The position numbers and the translations under genes are program-made. Positions 1-5,330 of a DNA stretch of 5,803 bases are shown one piece after another. Source of the DNA: Sedimentisphaerales bacterium (lineage in GTDB: Bacteria; Planctomycetota; Phycisphaerae; Sedimentisphaerales; Anaerobacaceae); contig DAOVMB010000191.1 of the NCBI GenBank assembly GCA_030630905.1, positions 1 through 5,803 on the forward strand. The letters run 5' to 3'. Every line of letters begins with the position of its first letter. Position 1 is the first letter of the stretch. Below the pieces are notes generated by a model, which saw nothing but the letters and a program-made list of their open reading frames with translations, did not search any database and was not told the DNA's origin.

Positions 1-37
1 AACGTACCCTGTCAAACGTGCCTTCGGGCTCTGTCAT
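1..37 (-). CDS. 5' end of an unidentified gene (cut by window edge)
   Basis: The minus strand reads ATG at 37-35 and stays open to the window edge for 12 codons (MTEPEGTFDRVR). A strong Shine-Dalgarno-like stretch, GGAAGGGAG, lies at 50-42, four bases before the ATG. That is a better ribosome binding site than the one in front of kdsB. It starts 20 bases after the kdsB fragment's stop codon on the same strand, so it could be the next gene of the same operon. Twelve residues are too few to recognise a family, and I assign no function. The start is supported only by the ribosome binding site and the open frame. Confidence 0.45.
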   Translation of the reverse strand, partial: MTEPEGTFDRVR

Positions 38-57
38 TTGGCTCCCTTCCTAATTGT

Positions 58-174
58 TTAGGATTTAGAGCTTAGAATTTCGCATTTCCGGCCAAAGGCC
101 GGCGATTGGCTTTGAATTGGCTTTGTTTTTTCAAATTCCTTTTCGCAATACGCATCACGCACTCCGCACGACGA
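58..174 (-). repeat. Repeat-derived 3' tail of the kdsB fragment
   Basis: This stretch replaces the C-terminal part of kdsB. It contains the 18-mer gaaaaaacaaagccaatt (minus strand 132-115), which recurs at 5691-5708 and 5781-5798. Identity extends to 22 bases with the first of these copies and 23 bases with the second. It also contains a perfect 6-bp hairpin with a 3-base loop (88-93 / 97-102, ccggcc aaa ggccgg), and an AT-rich end that supplies the stop codon at 60-58. On the minus strand 170-145 it holds a GTGCG/GTGATGCG-rich stretch, which is also low-complexity and repeat-like. The exact left boundary near 174 is inferred from where the KdsB similarity ends. Confidence 0.7.
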
Positions 175-609
175 CACTATCACCTTAACGATGTTAGGAT
201 CGGAGACCTGCTCGGCTGTCTGGAATTCCGCCGCGAGCGTAGCCATCGGGCAGTCGGGATTGTCTATGAGCATTTTAGCGAGGTAGTCGATATTGCCGGG
301 ATCAATCTCCGGCTCATCGCCCTGGAGGTTCACGATGATTTCAACGTCCATATCGGCAACAGCCTCGGCGATGCGGTCGGTTCCACTCTGATGCTCGGGC
401 GAAGTCAGAACACATTCGGCGCCGAAAGTCTCAGCGGCGGCAACGACTTTTTCGTCGTCGGCTGCGATGATTACCTTCTCAGGCAGCTTCGCCAGGCAGG
501 CCCGCTCATAAGTGTGCTGGATGAGGAATTTTCCGGTATCTTTGGCGAGAACCTTACCGGCGAACCGGGTGGAGCTAAAACGTGCCGGAATAACAGCAAT
601 AACCTTCAT
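58..609 (-). pseudogene. kdsB: Truncated 3-deoxy-manno-octulosonate cytidylyltransferase (CMP-Kdo synthetase)
   Basis: KdsB activates Kdo with CTP to give CMP-Kdo for lipopolysaccharide inner-core synthesis in the cytoplasm. Residues 1-145 fit the family. The N-terminal nucleotide-binding signature IPARFSSTRFAGK is at 7-19, the HQSGTDRIAEA motif at 73-83, NLQGDEP (metal/nucleotide site) at 94-100, and the strand MATLA...DPNIVKVIV ends near 145. KdsB is normally about 245-250 aa; this frame is 183 aa. After residue 145 the family resemblance stops, and the tail (about 146-183) is translated from repeat DNA (KTKPIQSQSPAFGRK). The lost C-terminal 100 residues normally carry the second conserved Asp that binds metal, the substrate-binding ExxExLEQLR-type region and the dimer interface. 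The product is therefore probably inactive. A -35/-10 pair lies upstream at 748-720. The ribosome binding site is weak (AAAGG, 10 bases before the ATG). A functional kdsB may exist elsewhere. A rearrangement or assembly join inside the gene cannot be excluded. Confidence 0.8.
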
Positions 610-719
610 TTTTGTTCAGCCTTTATTATACAAAGTCTCTTTGCCGGGTAAGTTAAACAAATTCAGGGACCTCAATCGCCGCGATGACTGTGCGGCTTCG
701 AAATTCCAACTGGATACTT

Positions 720-748
720 ATCGTAACCGGAAAACAGACATCTGTCAA
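720..748 (-). promoter_or_regulatory. Candidate sigma70-type promoter for kdsB
   Basis: On the minus strand a perfect -35 TTGACA (748-743) is followed by a 17-base spacer and TACGAT (725-720), which matches 4 of 6 bases of the -10 consensus. Transcription would start near 713, leaving a leader of about 100 bases before the kdsB ATG at 609. This is a motif match only, and promoter consensus in this lineage is not established from the window. Confidence 0.4.
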
Positions 749-821
749 CAAAGCTCATCAGAAATTTTCTATTTTTTACACAAAACAATTATTAAGAACG
801 TCTAATGATCTGTTGAAAAGC

Positions 822-914
822 TCATTGTCATTCTGAGCGCAGCGAAGAATCTTACTGCTACTGAGTGATAAAGAGATTCTTCACTTCGCGATGCTCCGTT
901 CAGAATGACATTGT
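822..914. repeat. Palindromic intergenic repeat (TCATTCTGAGCG family)
   Basis: The left arm, at about 822-852 (tgtcattctgagcg...gaagaatct), is mirrored by the right arm at about 874-914 (gattcttc...gttcagaatgaca). The outer 12 bases pair almost perfectly. The inner parts share GCGAAG and GAAGAATC with small indels, around a central spacer of roughly 20 bases. The same two half-motifs, TCATYCTGAGGCGAAG and GATTCTTCGCTTCGCTCAGAA, recur at 4998-5022 and 5041-5061 downstream of the operon. This marks a dispersed family. It could form a long stem-loop in RNA or DNA. Confidence 0.75.
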
Positions 915-1015
915 TCTCGTTCAGTTATTAACCCTAAATCCTGCGCAGCACATCGAAAAAGTCGTTTTGGCTGCGGTATAAATTTTCACAACAACACCAA
1001 ACCGGATATACTTTA

Positions 1016-1044
1016 TTGACTATCGAGTTTGGAACACTTATCAT
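1016..1044 (+). promoter_or_regulatory. Candidate sigma70-type promoter for the sugar ABC operon
   Basis: TTGACT (1016-1021) and TATCAT (1039-1044) each match 5 of 6 consensus bases and are separated by the ideal 17 bases. Transcription would start near 1051, giving a short leader of about 27 bases with AGGAG at 1065-1069, eight bases before the ATG at 1078. No obvious operator palindrome overlaps it. Confidence 0.5.
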
Positions 1045-1077
1045 TATCGTCAAAATAAAATTTCAGGAGCCATAATT

Positions 1078-2100
1078 ATGAAAAAGGTCATAGCAGCAAT
1101 TGTTCTCGTAGCCCTGGCTGTTGTTTTTGCATCAGTCGGCTGCAAGCAGAAGGAGGAAGATAGCACCGATACGTACCGCATTGCCGTGATTCCCAAGGGC
1201 ACGACACACGTTTTCTGGAAGTCGATCCATGCCGGCGCGGTCAAGGCTCAGCAGGAATTAAAGGAATCCGGCCTGAATGTTGAAGTCATCTGGAAAGGGC
1301 CGCTCAAGGAGGATGACAGAGAATCGCAAATCCGGGTCGTAGAGGATTTTGTGACGCGAGGCGTAACGGGAATCGTGCTGGCGCCGCTGGACGATGCGGC
1401 CCTGCGAATGCCTGTAAAAGACGCCGTCGATAATGGTATCCCCGTCGTGATTATCGACAGCGGGCTCAAAAGCGACGATTACACCAGTTTTATCGCTACG
1501 GATAATTACATCGGCGGCAGAAAAGGCGGCGAGCGCCTGGCGGAAATCTTAGGCGGAAAAGGCAAGGTTATCATGCTGCGGTATCAGGAAGGCTCTGCCA
1601 GCACGATGAACCGCGAGCAGGGTTTCCTGGACGTCCTGAAAGAAAAATATCCGGACATCGAGGTGGTCAGCGCGAACCAGTACGGCGGGGCGACTACCGA
1701 GAGCGCCTACCAGGCCAGCGAGAATTTGCTGGCGCCGCTGCGGACGGCCGATGGTGGGCTGACAATCGACGGCATCTTCTGCCCGAACGAATCAACAGCC
1801 TTTGCCATGCTGCGGGCACTCGAAGACAGCGACCTGGCGGGCAAAGTCAAATATGTCGGCTTCGATAGCTCCGATAGGCTGGTTCAGGGACTGCGGAAGG
1901 GCCAAATTCACGGGCTGGTGCTCCAGGATCCGATTAATATGGGCTATCTGGGCGTCAAAACGGTCGTGGCGCATTTGCAGGGCCAGAAGGTGGAGAAGCT
2001 AATTGACACCGGTTCGGCGGTGGCGACTCCGGAAAACATGGACGATCCGAAGATGAAGAATCTGTTGGAGCCGGATTTCAAAAAATGGCTGAACGAATAA
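1078..2100 (+). CDS. Sugar ABC transporter substrate-binding lipoprotein (RbsB-like, CUT2 family)
   Basis: This 340-aa protein is the extracytoplasmic solute receptor of the importer encoded by the next two genes. Residues 1-21 are a signal peptide (MKK, then a hydrophobic core). Cys22 in ASVGC is a plausible lipidation site, although Ser at -3 is not the preferred Leu. The mature part is a type I periplasmic-binding fold (Peripla_BP_4): RIAVIPKGTTHVFW at 34-47, VTGIVLAPLD at 96-105, IPVVIIDSG at 121-129, NYIGGRKGGERLAE at 143-156, and GKVKYVGFDSS at 255-265. Residues that line the sugar pocket in ribose-type receptors appear at the expected places: Asp127, Arg179 (NREQGF), Asn237 (CPNEST), Asp263 (GFDSS) and Gln283 (LQDP). 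That supports a sugar or polyol ligand, but I cannot say which one. The start is fixed by AGGAG at 1065-1069. Its end overlaps the ATPase start by 16 bases, which indicates one operon. No repeat insertion is seen inside this gene, unlike its two partners. Confidence 0.93.
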   Translation: MKKVIAAIVLVALAVVFASVGCKQKEEDSTDTYRIAVIPKGTTHVFWKSIHAGAVKAQQELKESGLNVEVIWKGPLKEDDRESQIRVVEDFVTRGVTGIVLAPLDDAALRMPVKDAVDNGIPVVIIDSGLKSDDYTSFIATDNYIGGRKGGERLAEILGGKGKVIMLRYQEGSASTMNREQGFLDVLKEKYPDIEVVSANQYGGATTESAYQASENLLAPLRTADGGLTIDGIFCPNESTAFAMLRALEDSDLAGKVKYVGFDSSDRLVQGLRKGQIHGLVLQDPINMGYLGVKTVVAHLQGQKVEKLIDTGSAVATPENMDDPKMKNLLEPDFKKWLNE

Positions 2101-3740
2101 ACTCACAGCAACGGCCTACCTCGTCTCCGCTCGGCATGAAGAGGAACAAGGTCTCTCTTCACCCTGAGCGGAGTCGAAGGGTCCGGCTCCAGATGCAGGG
2201 AGTTTCCAAACGCTTCGGGGCAACAATTGCGCTGGAAGACGTAGGCATCAAGGTCGCCGCAGGCGAGGTGCTCGCGCTGGTGGGTGAGAATGGGGCAGGC
2301 AAAAGCACGCTGATGAAGGTCTGTTCGGGAGCGATCAAACCGGATGCCGGCCGGATGTGGCTGGACGGCGCGCCGTATCGACCGGGCAATCCCCTCGAAG
2401 CCCGGCGGGCCGGCGTGGCCATGATCTATCAGGAACTTTCACTGACGCCGCACATGAGCGTTCAGGAAAACATAATGCTGGGGATGGAGCCGTCGAAGCT
2501 GGGCGTGATACTCTGGAAACAGGTCCGGCAGCGAGCTATCGAAGCGATTAAGGAATTCGACAATCCGGAATTGACGCCGGACGCCCGCGTTAGTAGATTG
2601 TCGGTCGGCTCGCAGCAACTGGTGGAGATTGCGCGGGCGTTGGCGATCGGCTGCAACGTCCTGGTACTGGACGAACCGACCAGCAGTCTGACGCAGCAGG
2701 ATGTCAAGCGATTATTCGAAATCATCGGCCGGCTGAAAAAACAGGGCAAGGCCATCGTTTATATCTCACATTTCATCGAAGAGGTCAAACGCGTCGCCGA
2801 CAGGGTGACCGTTCTGCGCGATGGGAGAGTAGTCGGCAGCAACGACGTGGCGGCGATTTCGACCGACGAGATCGTCTCGCTGATGGTAGGCCGGCAGGTC
2901 GAGGAGCTTTACCCTCGCTCGGCTCGTCAGGCGGGCGAAGTTGTGCTGGAAATAGAAGATCTGGCCGGCCCTGATAAGCCGAAGTCGGCGAGTCTGACAT
3001 TACGTCGAGGCGAAGTCTTAGGCATCGCCGGGCTGGTGGGCGCAGGGCGGACCGAGTTGCTGCGGTGCCTGTTCGGGCTGGAACCGGTCAGGAAGGGCCG
3101 CATTAAACTGGGCGTTTACACTGGCCCGGCCTCACCTGTCAAGCGCTGGATGCAAGGGGCCGGTCTTCTGAGTGAGAACCGCAAGGAAGAAGGTCTGGCC
3201 CTGTCTTTAAGCGTTGCCGACAATGTCACGCTTTCCAGGCTGAAGGGATTCGGCCCGTTAGGCTTAGTCTTGCCGGGCCGGCAGGACAAAGCAACCCGGC
3301 GATGGCTGGAGAAGTTGGATATTCGCTGCCGGGGGCCGCGGCAATCCGTCTCGTCCCTGTCGGGCGGCAACCAGCAGAAAGTGGCGATGGCCCGGTTGCT
3401 TCAGCACGATGTGGATGTGCTGCTGCTGGATGAGCCGACGCGAAGAATCGACGTGGCGGCCAAGGCGCTGGCTTACAAGCTCATCAACGCACTGGCGACC
3501 GGTGGTGAGGCCGTCCCGGCCTTGCGTCCCGCTGGCATCTTGCCAGCGGAAAGGAACAAGGGCAAGATGCCCTCGCCACACCGACAGCCCAAGGCGGTGC
3601 TGATGGTCAGCAGCTATCTGCCCGAGCTAATGGGAGTGTGCGACCGCGTGGCGGTTATGTGTCGCGGACGGCTCGGACCGACACACCGCATCGATGAAGT
3701 AAACGAGCATGAACTTATGTTAGAGGCAACCGGCAAATGA
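2085..3740 (+). CDS. Sugar ABC transporter ATP-binding protein, double NBD (RbsA/MglA/XylG-like) with two in-frame repeat inserts
   Basis: This 551-aa cytoplasmic ATPase powers CUT2 sugar import and has two fused nucleotide-binding domains. NBD1: Walker A GENGAGKST (67-75), Q-loop Gln116, signature LSVGSQQ (172-178), Walker B LVLDEPT (193-199), H-loop His229. NBD2: Walker A-like GLVGAGRTE (316-324, Arg322 in place of Lys, usual in this family), signature LSGGNQQ (425-431), Walker B LLLDEPT (446-452), Ser509-Ser510 at the H-loop position. The D-loop reads RRIDVAAK (453-460), where the family normally has RGIDVGAK. Two stretches match no ABC sequence and are palindromic repeats read in frame: residues 12-33 and 475-502. 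Without them the length is about 502 aa, normal for the family. I keep the ATG at 2085 because it overlaps the upstream stop in operon fashion and because the beta-strand RLQMQGVSKRF begins upstream of the alternative ATG at 2193 (Met37). A start at 2136 or 2193 remains possible, and in the latter case the first repeat would be untranslated leader. Confidence 0.92.
   Translation: MAERINSQQRPTSSPLGMKRNKVSLHPERSRRVRLQMQGVSKRFGATIALEDVGIKVAAGEVLALVGENGAGKSTLMKVCSGAIKPDAGRMWLDGAPYRPGNPLEARRAGVAMIYQELSLTPHMSVQENIMLGMEPSKLGVILWKQVRQRAIEAIKEFDNPELTPDARVSRLSVGSQQLVEIARALAIGCNVLVLDEPTSSLTQQDVKRLFEIIGRLKKQGKAIVYISHFIEEVKRVADRVTVLRDGRVVGSNDVAAISTDEIVSLMVGRQVEELYPRSARQAGEVVLEIEDLAGPDKPKSASLTLRRGEVLGIAGLVGAGRTELLRCLFGLEPVRKGRIKLGVYTGPASPVKRWMQGAGLLSENRKEEGLALSLSVADNVTLSRLKGFGPLGLVLPGRQDKATRRWLEKLDIRCRGPRQSVSSLSGGNQQKVAMARLLQHDVDVLLLDEPTRRIDVAAKALAYKLINALATGGEAVPALRPAGILPAERNKGKMPSPHRQPKAVLMVSSYLPELMGVCDRVAVMCRGRLGPTHRIDEVNEHELMLEATGK
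2119..2181 (+). repeat. Palindromic element, copy A, inside the ATPase N-terminus
   Basis: This 63-base element begins cctcgtctccgctcggcatg and ends accctgagcggagtcgaaggg. It is nearly identical to the reverse complement of 3890-3950 (61 bases): the first 23 and last 27 bases agree, and only the centre differs, with a net 2-base length change. Each copy is itself an imperfect inverted repeat (ctccgctc...gagcggag arms). Read in the ATPase frame it encodes TSSPLGMKRNKVSLHPERSRRV with no stop. It sits between the 11 N-terminal residues and the first NBD strand, RLQMQGV. Confidence 0.85.
3507..3590 (+). repeat. Palindromic element inserted in frame in ATPase NBD2
   Basis: These 84 bases (28 codons, residues 475-502) interrupt a segment that in relatives runs directly from the helix after Walker B into KAVLMVSS. 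The segment contains a perfect 9-bp hairpin with a 3-base loop (3529-3537 / 3541-3549, ccgctggca tct tgccagcgg) and a second 5-bp hairpin (3560-3564 / 3568-3572). The two are mirror images of each other (ggcatcttgcc versus ggcaagatgcc). Looser outer arms, ggtggtgagg (3501-3510) and cctcgccacacc (3571-3582), enclose them. The translation contains PAGILPAE and GKMPSPH. The boundaries are estimated from protein similarity, since no target duplication is obvious. Confidence 0.8.
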
Positions 3741-3747
3741 TTTACGA

Positions 3748-3841
3748 TTTTCGATTGCCGATTGCCAATTTAGAAATCGAAAAACGAAAATCGAAAATCG
3801 CAAATGCGTTAAATCGGAATTCGGCAATCGGCAATCGCAAA
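3748..3841. repeat. Hairpin-forming repeat in the ATPase-permease spacer
   Basis: A perfect 15-bp inverted repeat, cgattgccgattgcc at 3752-3766 and its complement at 3823-3837, encloses an A-rich core with repeated aatcgaaaa/cgaaaatcg units (3775-3800). Shorter matches extend both arms outward (3748-3750 with 3839-3841) and inward (aatt at 3767-3770 and at 3818-3821). It lies wholly between the ATPase stop (3740) and the permease ribosome binding site (GGAG, 3851-3854). In the operon mRNA it would form a stable stem-loop, which might protect ends or alter relative expression. No T-run follows it, so it is not a typical terminator. Confidence 0.8.
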
Positions 3842-3862
3842 TGAGTTAATGGAGAATTTAGA

Positions 3863-4942
3863 ATGAAGAAAAAAAAAAGTGGAAAACAGCCCTTCGACTC
3901 CGCTCAGGGTGAAGAGAGATACGTTCCCTTCATGCCGAGCGGAGACGAGGCACCAATTCCAAATTCTCAATTCTTCAGTAACTGGCGCCGCTGGCTCAAT
4001 ACGCTCAGTCCCATCATAGCTTTGTTCGTAGTGTTCGAATTATTTGTGCTGATTGCACCGTCCAGTTTCGCGACCGCCAGGAACATGGAAATGATCGCCC
4101 GGCAGACTACAATCGTCGGCGTCGCGGCGCTGGGGATGACGCTGGTAATAATCTCCGGAGGGATCGATCTGTCCGTAGGTTCAATCGTCGCTTTGAGCAC
4201 GGTTGTGATCGCCTGGCTTCTGCGGTATGCCGGAGTAGGTCCTTTGACAGCGGCCATCGGGGGCGTGGCCGCGGCGGCGCTGTTCGGGCTTCTCAGCGGC
4301 GTTTTAATTACCAGGCTTCGGGTCGTACCTTTTATTGTCACCCTGGGAATGATGCTGGTCGTTCGCGGGGCGGCCAAGGGAATCGGACGCGAGCAGAAAA
4401 TCGATGTGGACCCGGAACGGCTCAGGTGGCTGGAGGAGCTGCTGGCCTCGGTGCCGAAGGAGCGAAACTGGATGCTCCTGCCACCCGGCGTTTGGATAAT
4501 GATCTTTCTGGCAATAGCGATGGCCGCCCTGCTGCGATATACCAGGCTGGGGCGGCACACGTTCGCAATCGGCTCGAACGAGCAGACGGCCCGGCTGTGC
4601 GGCGTTGCCGTCGAACGCGTCAAGATGCTCGTTTACACCCTGTGCGGGGCCTTCGCCGGACTGGCCGGAGTGATGCAGTTTTCCCGGCTGACGGTTGGCG
4701 ACCCGACTGTGGCTGTGGGCTTGGAACTAAATGTAATCGCCGCAGTAGTCATCGGTGGCGGCAGCCTCAGCGGAGGGGAAGGCTCGATCCTCGGAACACT
4801 TGTCGGCGCTCTGATTATGACCATTATAGCATCGGGCTGTACGCAGAGAGGATACCCAAACTGGGTCCAGGAAATTATCACCGGTGCGATTATCGTTATC
4901 GCCGTGGCACTCGACCGCCTGCGACATCGACGAACCGCATAA
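3863..4942 (+). CDS. Sugar ABC transporter permease (RbsC-like, CUT2 family) with repeat-derived N-terminus
   Basis: This 359-aa inner-membrane subunit should form the sugar channel as a homodimer and couple to the double-NBD ATPase. From residue 45 onward it is a typical BPD_transp_2 permease. Hydrophobic segments lie at about 49-66, 82-98, 104-121, 128-149, 153-170, 209-225, 255-275, 288-299, 305-325 and 335-351. The hallmark GGIDLSVGS is at 99-107, the cytoplasmic coupling loop IGSNEQTARLCGV at 236-248, and VIGGGSLSGGEGS at 296-308. E. coli RbsC is 321 aa; the extra length here is mainly at the N-terminus. Residues 10-30 (PFDSAQGEERYVPFMPSGDEA) are encoded by a palindromic repeat that matches, inverted, the one in the ATPase N-terminus. 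The start at 3863 has GGAG eight bases upstream; the next in-frame ATG (3932, inside the repeat) has no ribosome binding site and the following one (4085) would lose the first membrane span. Translation of the repeat is therefore likely. Confidence 0.93.
   Translation: MKKKKSGKQPFDSAQGEERYVPFMPSGDEAPIPNSQFFSNWRRWLNTLSPIIALFVVFELFVLIAPSSFATARNMEMIARQTTIVGVAALGMTLVIISGGIDLSVGSIVALSTVVIAWLLRYAGVGPLTAAIGGVAAAALFGLLSGVLITRLRVVPFIVTLGMMLVVRGAAKGIGREQKIDVDPERLRWLEELLASVPKERNWMLLPPGVWIMIFLAIAMAALLRYTRLGRHTFAIGSNEQTARLCGVAVERVKMLVYTLCGAFAGLAGVMQFSRLTVGDPTVAVGLELNVIAAVVIGGGSLSGGEGSILGTLVGALIMTIIASGCTQRGYPNWVQEIITGAIIVIAVALDRLRHRRTA
3890..3950 (-). repeat. Palindromic element, copy B, inside the permease N-terminus
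   Basis: This is the reverse-complement copy of the element at 2119-2181. On the plus strand it starts cccttcgactccgctcaggg and ends catgccgagcggagacgagg. Internal arms at 3898-3914 and 3929-3945 pair at 14 of 17 positions, giving a hairpin with a loop of about 14 bases. In the permease frame it encodes residues 10-30. A third, partial copy of the core (ttcgactccgctcaggg) occurs at 5194-5210 inside another palindrome. Confidence 0.85.
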
Positions 4943-4959
4943 ACCCTTAGAAAAAAATT

Positions 4960-5109
4960 AAAATGTAAAACTCAAAATGCAAAATGACACGTTAGTGTCA
5001 TCCTGAGGCGAAGCCGAAGGATCTGGCCGGCGGCAATGTAGATTCTTCGCTTCGCTCAGAACGCCTAAAAAGCGGCGTTTTTATATTTTATCTTTGATAT
5101 TTACATTTT
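4960..5109. repeat. Composite palindromic repeat downstream of the ABC operon
   Basis: The outer arms aaaatgtaaa (4960-4969) and tttacatttt (5100-5109) enclose several hairpins. The first is a perfect 7-bp stem, atgacac gtta gtgtcat (4984-5001). The second is atcct...aggat with inner ggc gaa gcc (5000-5022). The third is the operon terminator. The TCATCCTGAGGCGAAG and GATTCTTCGCTTCGCTCAGAA halves (4998-5022 and 5041-5061) belong to the same family as the repeat at 822-914. Confidence 0.7.
5060..5082 (+). terminator. Intrinsic terminator of the ABC operon
   Basis: The stem aacgcc (5060-5065) pairs with ggcgtt (5074-5079) around an 8-base loop. The T-run TTTTT at 5078-5082, continuing as atatttta, follows directly. 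It lies about 118 bases after the permease stop, is the only hairpin-plus-T-run seen downstream of the operon, and is embedded in a palindromic repeat. Confidence 0.6.
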
Positions 5110-5120
5110 CTTATCCTCGG

Positions 5121-5237
5121 CGGGTGGCAGCCTCAAATCCAGAGGATTTGGGGATGGTTGCGTTGCTTTTGGAGCTTTGCCATCCCCAACCCATTCGACT
5201 CCGCTCAGGGGAGCGCTGCGCTTGAGGCTGCCACCCG
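5121..5237. repeat. Nested palindromic element with perfect 16-bp ends
   Basis: Perfect 16-bp terminal inverted repeats, cgggtggcagcctcaa (5121-5136) and ttgaggctgccacccg (5222-5237), bound a 117-base element. Inside is a second perfect 10-bp pair (ttggggatgg 5148-5157, ccatccccaa 5180-5189). The right half carries ttcgactccgctcaggg (5194-5210), the core of the element found inside the ATPase and permease genes. No coding function is visible. Its shape is that of a non-autonomous palindromic or MITE-like unit. Confidence 0.8.
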
Positions 5238-5330
5238 GGATTGAAACAGGCCAATTTTTCCAGTCCATCTGCGCACCAATTTTGTGAGGCTAATCTGTCG
5301 GACAATTCTTGAATTATCTTAGATATTCAC

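Larger units (their letters stand above)
610..1077. other. Divergent intergenic region between kdsB and the ABC operon
   Basis: No gene is supported in these 468 bases. The region is AT-rich. Two small plus-strand frames run into it from the kdsB antisense side, but they lack ribosome binding sites and recognisable protein patterns. It holds a candidate kdsB promoter (minus, 748-720), a palindromic repeat (822-914) and a candidate promoter for the transporter operon (1016-1044). Nothing recognisable as a structured RNA or riboswitch was seen in the rest (921-1015). Confidence 0.6.

Noticed and set aside
88..102. Hairpin ccggcc aaa ggccgg as terminator of kdsB
   Set aside because: No T-run follows on the minus strand, and the hairpin lies before the stop codon, inside the translated repeat tail.
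106..805. Two long plus-strand open frames opposite kdsB (106-651 and 512-805)
   Set aside because: They are antisense shadows of kdsB. The translation has no family pattern and neither has a ribosome binding site, while the minus strand reads clear KdsB motifs.
2136..2195. Alternative ATPase starts at 2136 and 2193
   Set aside because: The ATG at 2136 lies inside the repeat with no ribosome binding site. The ATG at 2193 would cut the first beta-strand (RLQMQGV) and leave a 92-base gap in a tight operon. It is not fully excluded, because GAAGGG at 2176-2181 could serve as a ribosome binding site.
3967..4623. 218-aa minus-strand frame opposite the permease
   Set aside because: It is low in hydrophobic structure, rich in Ser/Thr/Arg as expected from the complement of a membrane protein gene, and overlaps the unmistakable permease.
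1078..4942. Naming the operon rbsBAC or assigning ribose or xylose as the substrate
   Set aside because: The family is clear, but specificity cannot be read from the pocket residues alone and no sugar-metabolism gene lies in the window.
5111..5305. 64-aa minus-strand frame
   Set aside because: It is almost entirely translated from the nested palindrome at 5121-5237, so it is repeat DNA and not a gene.
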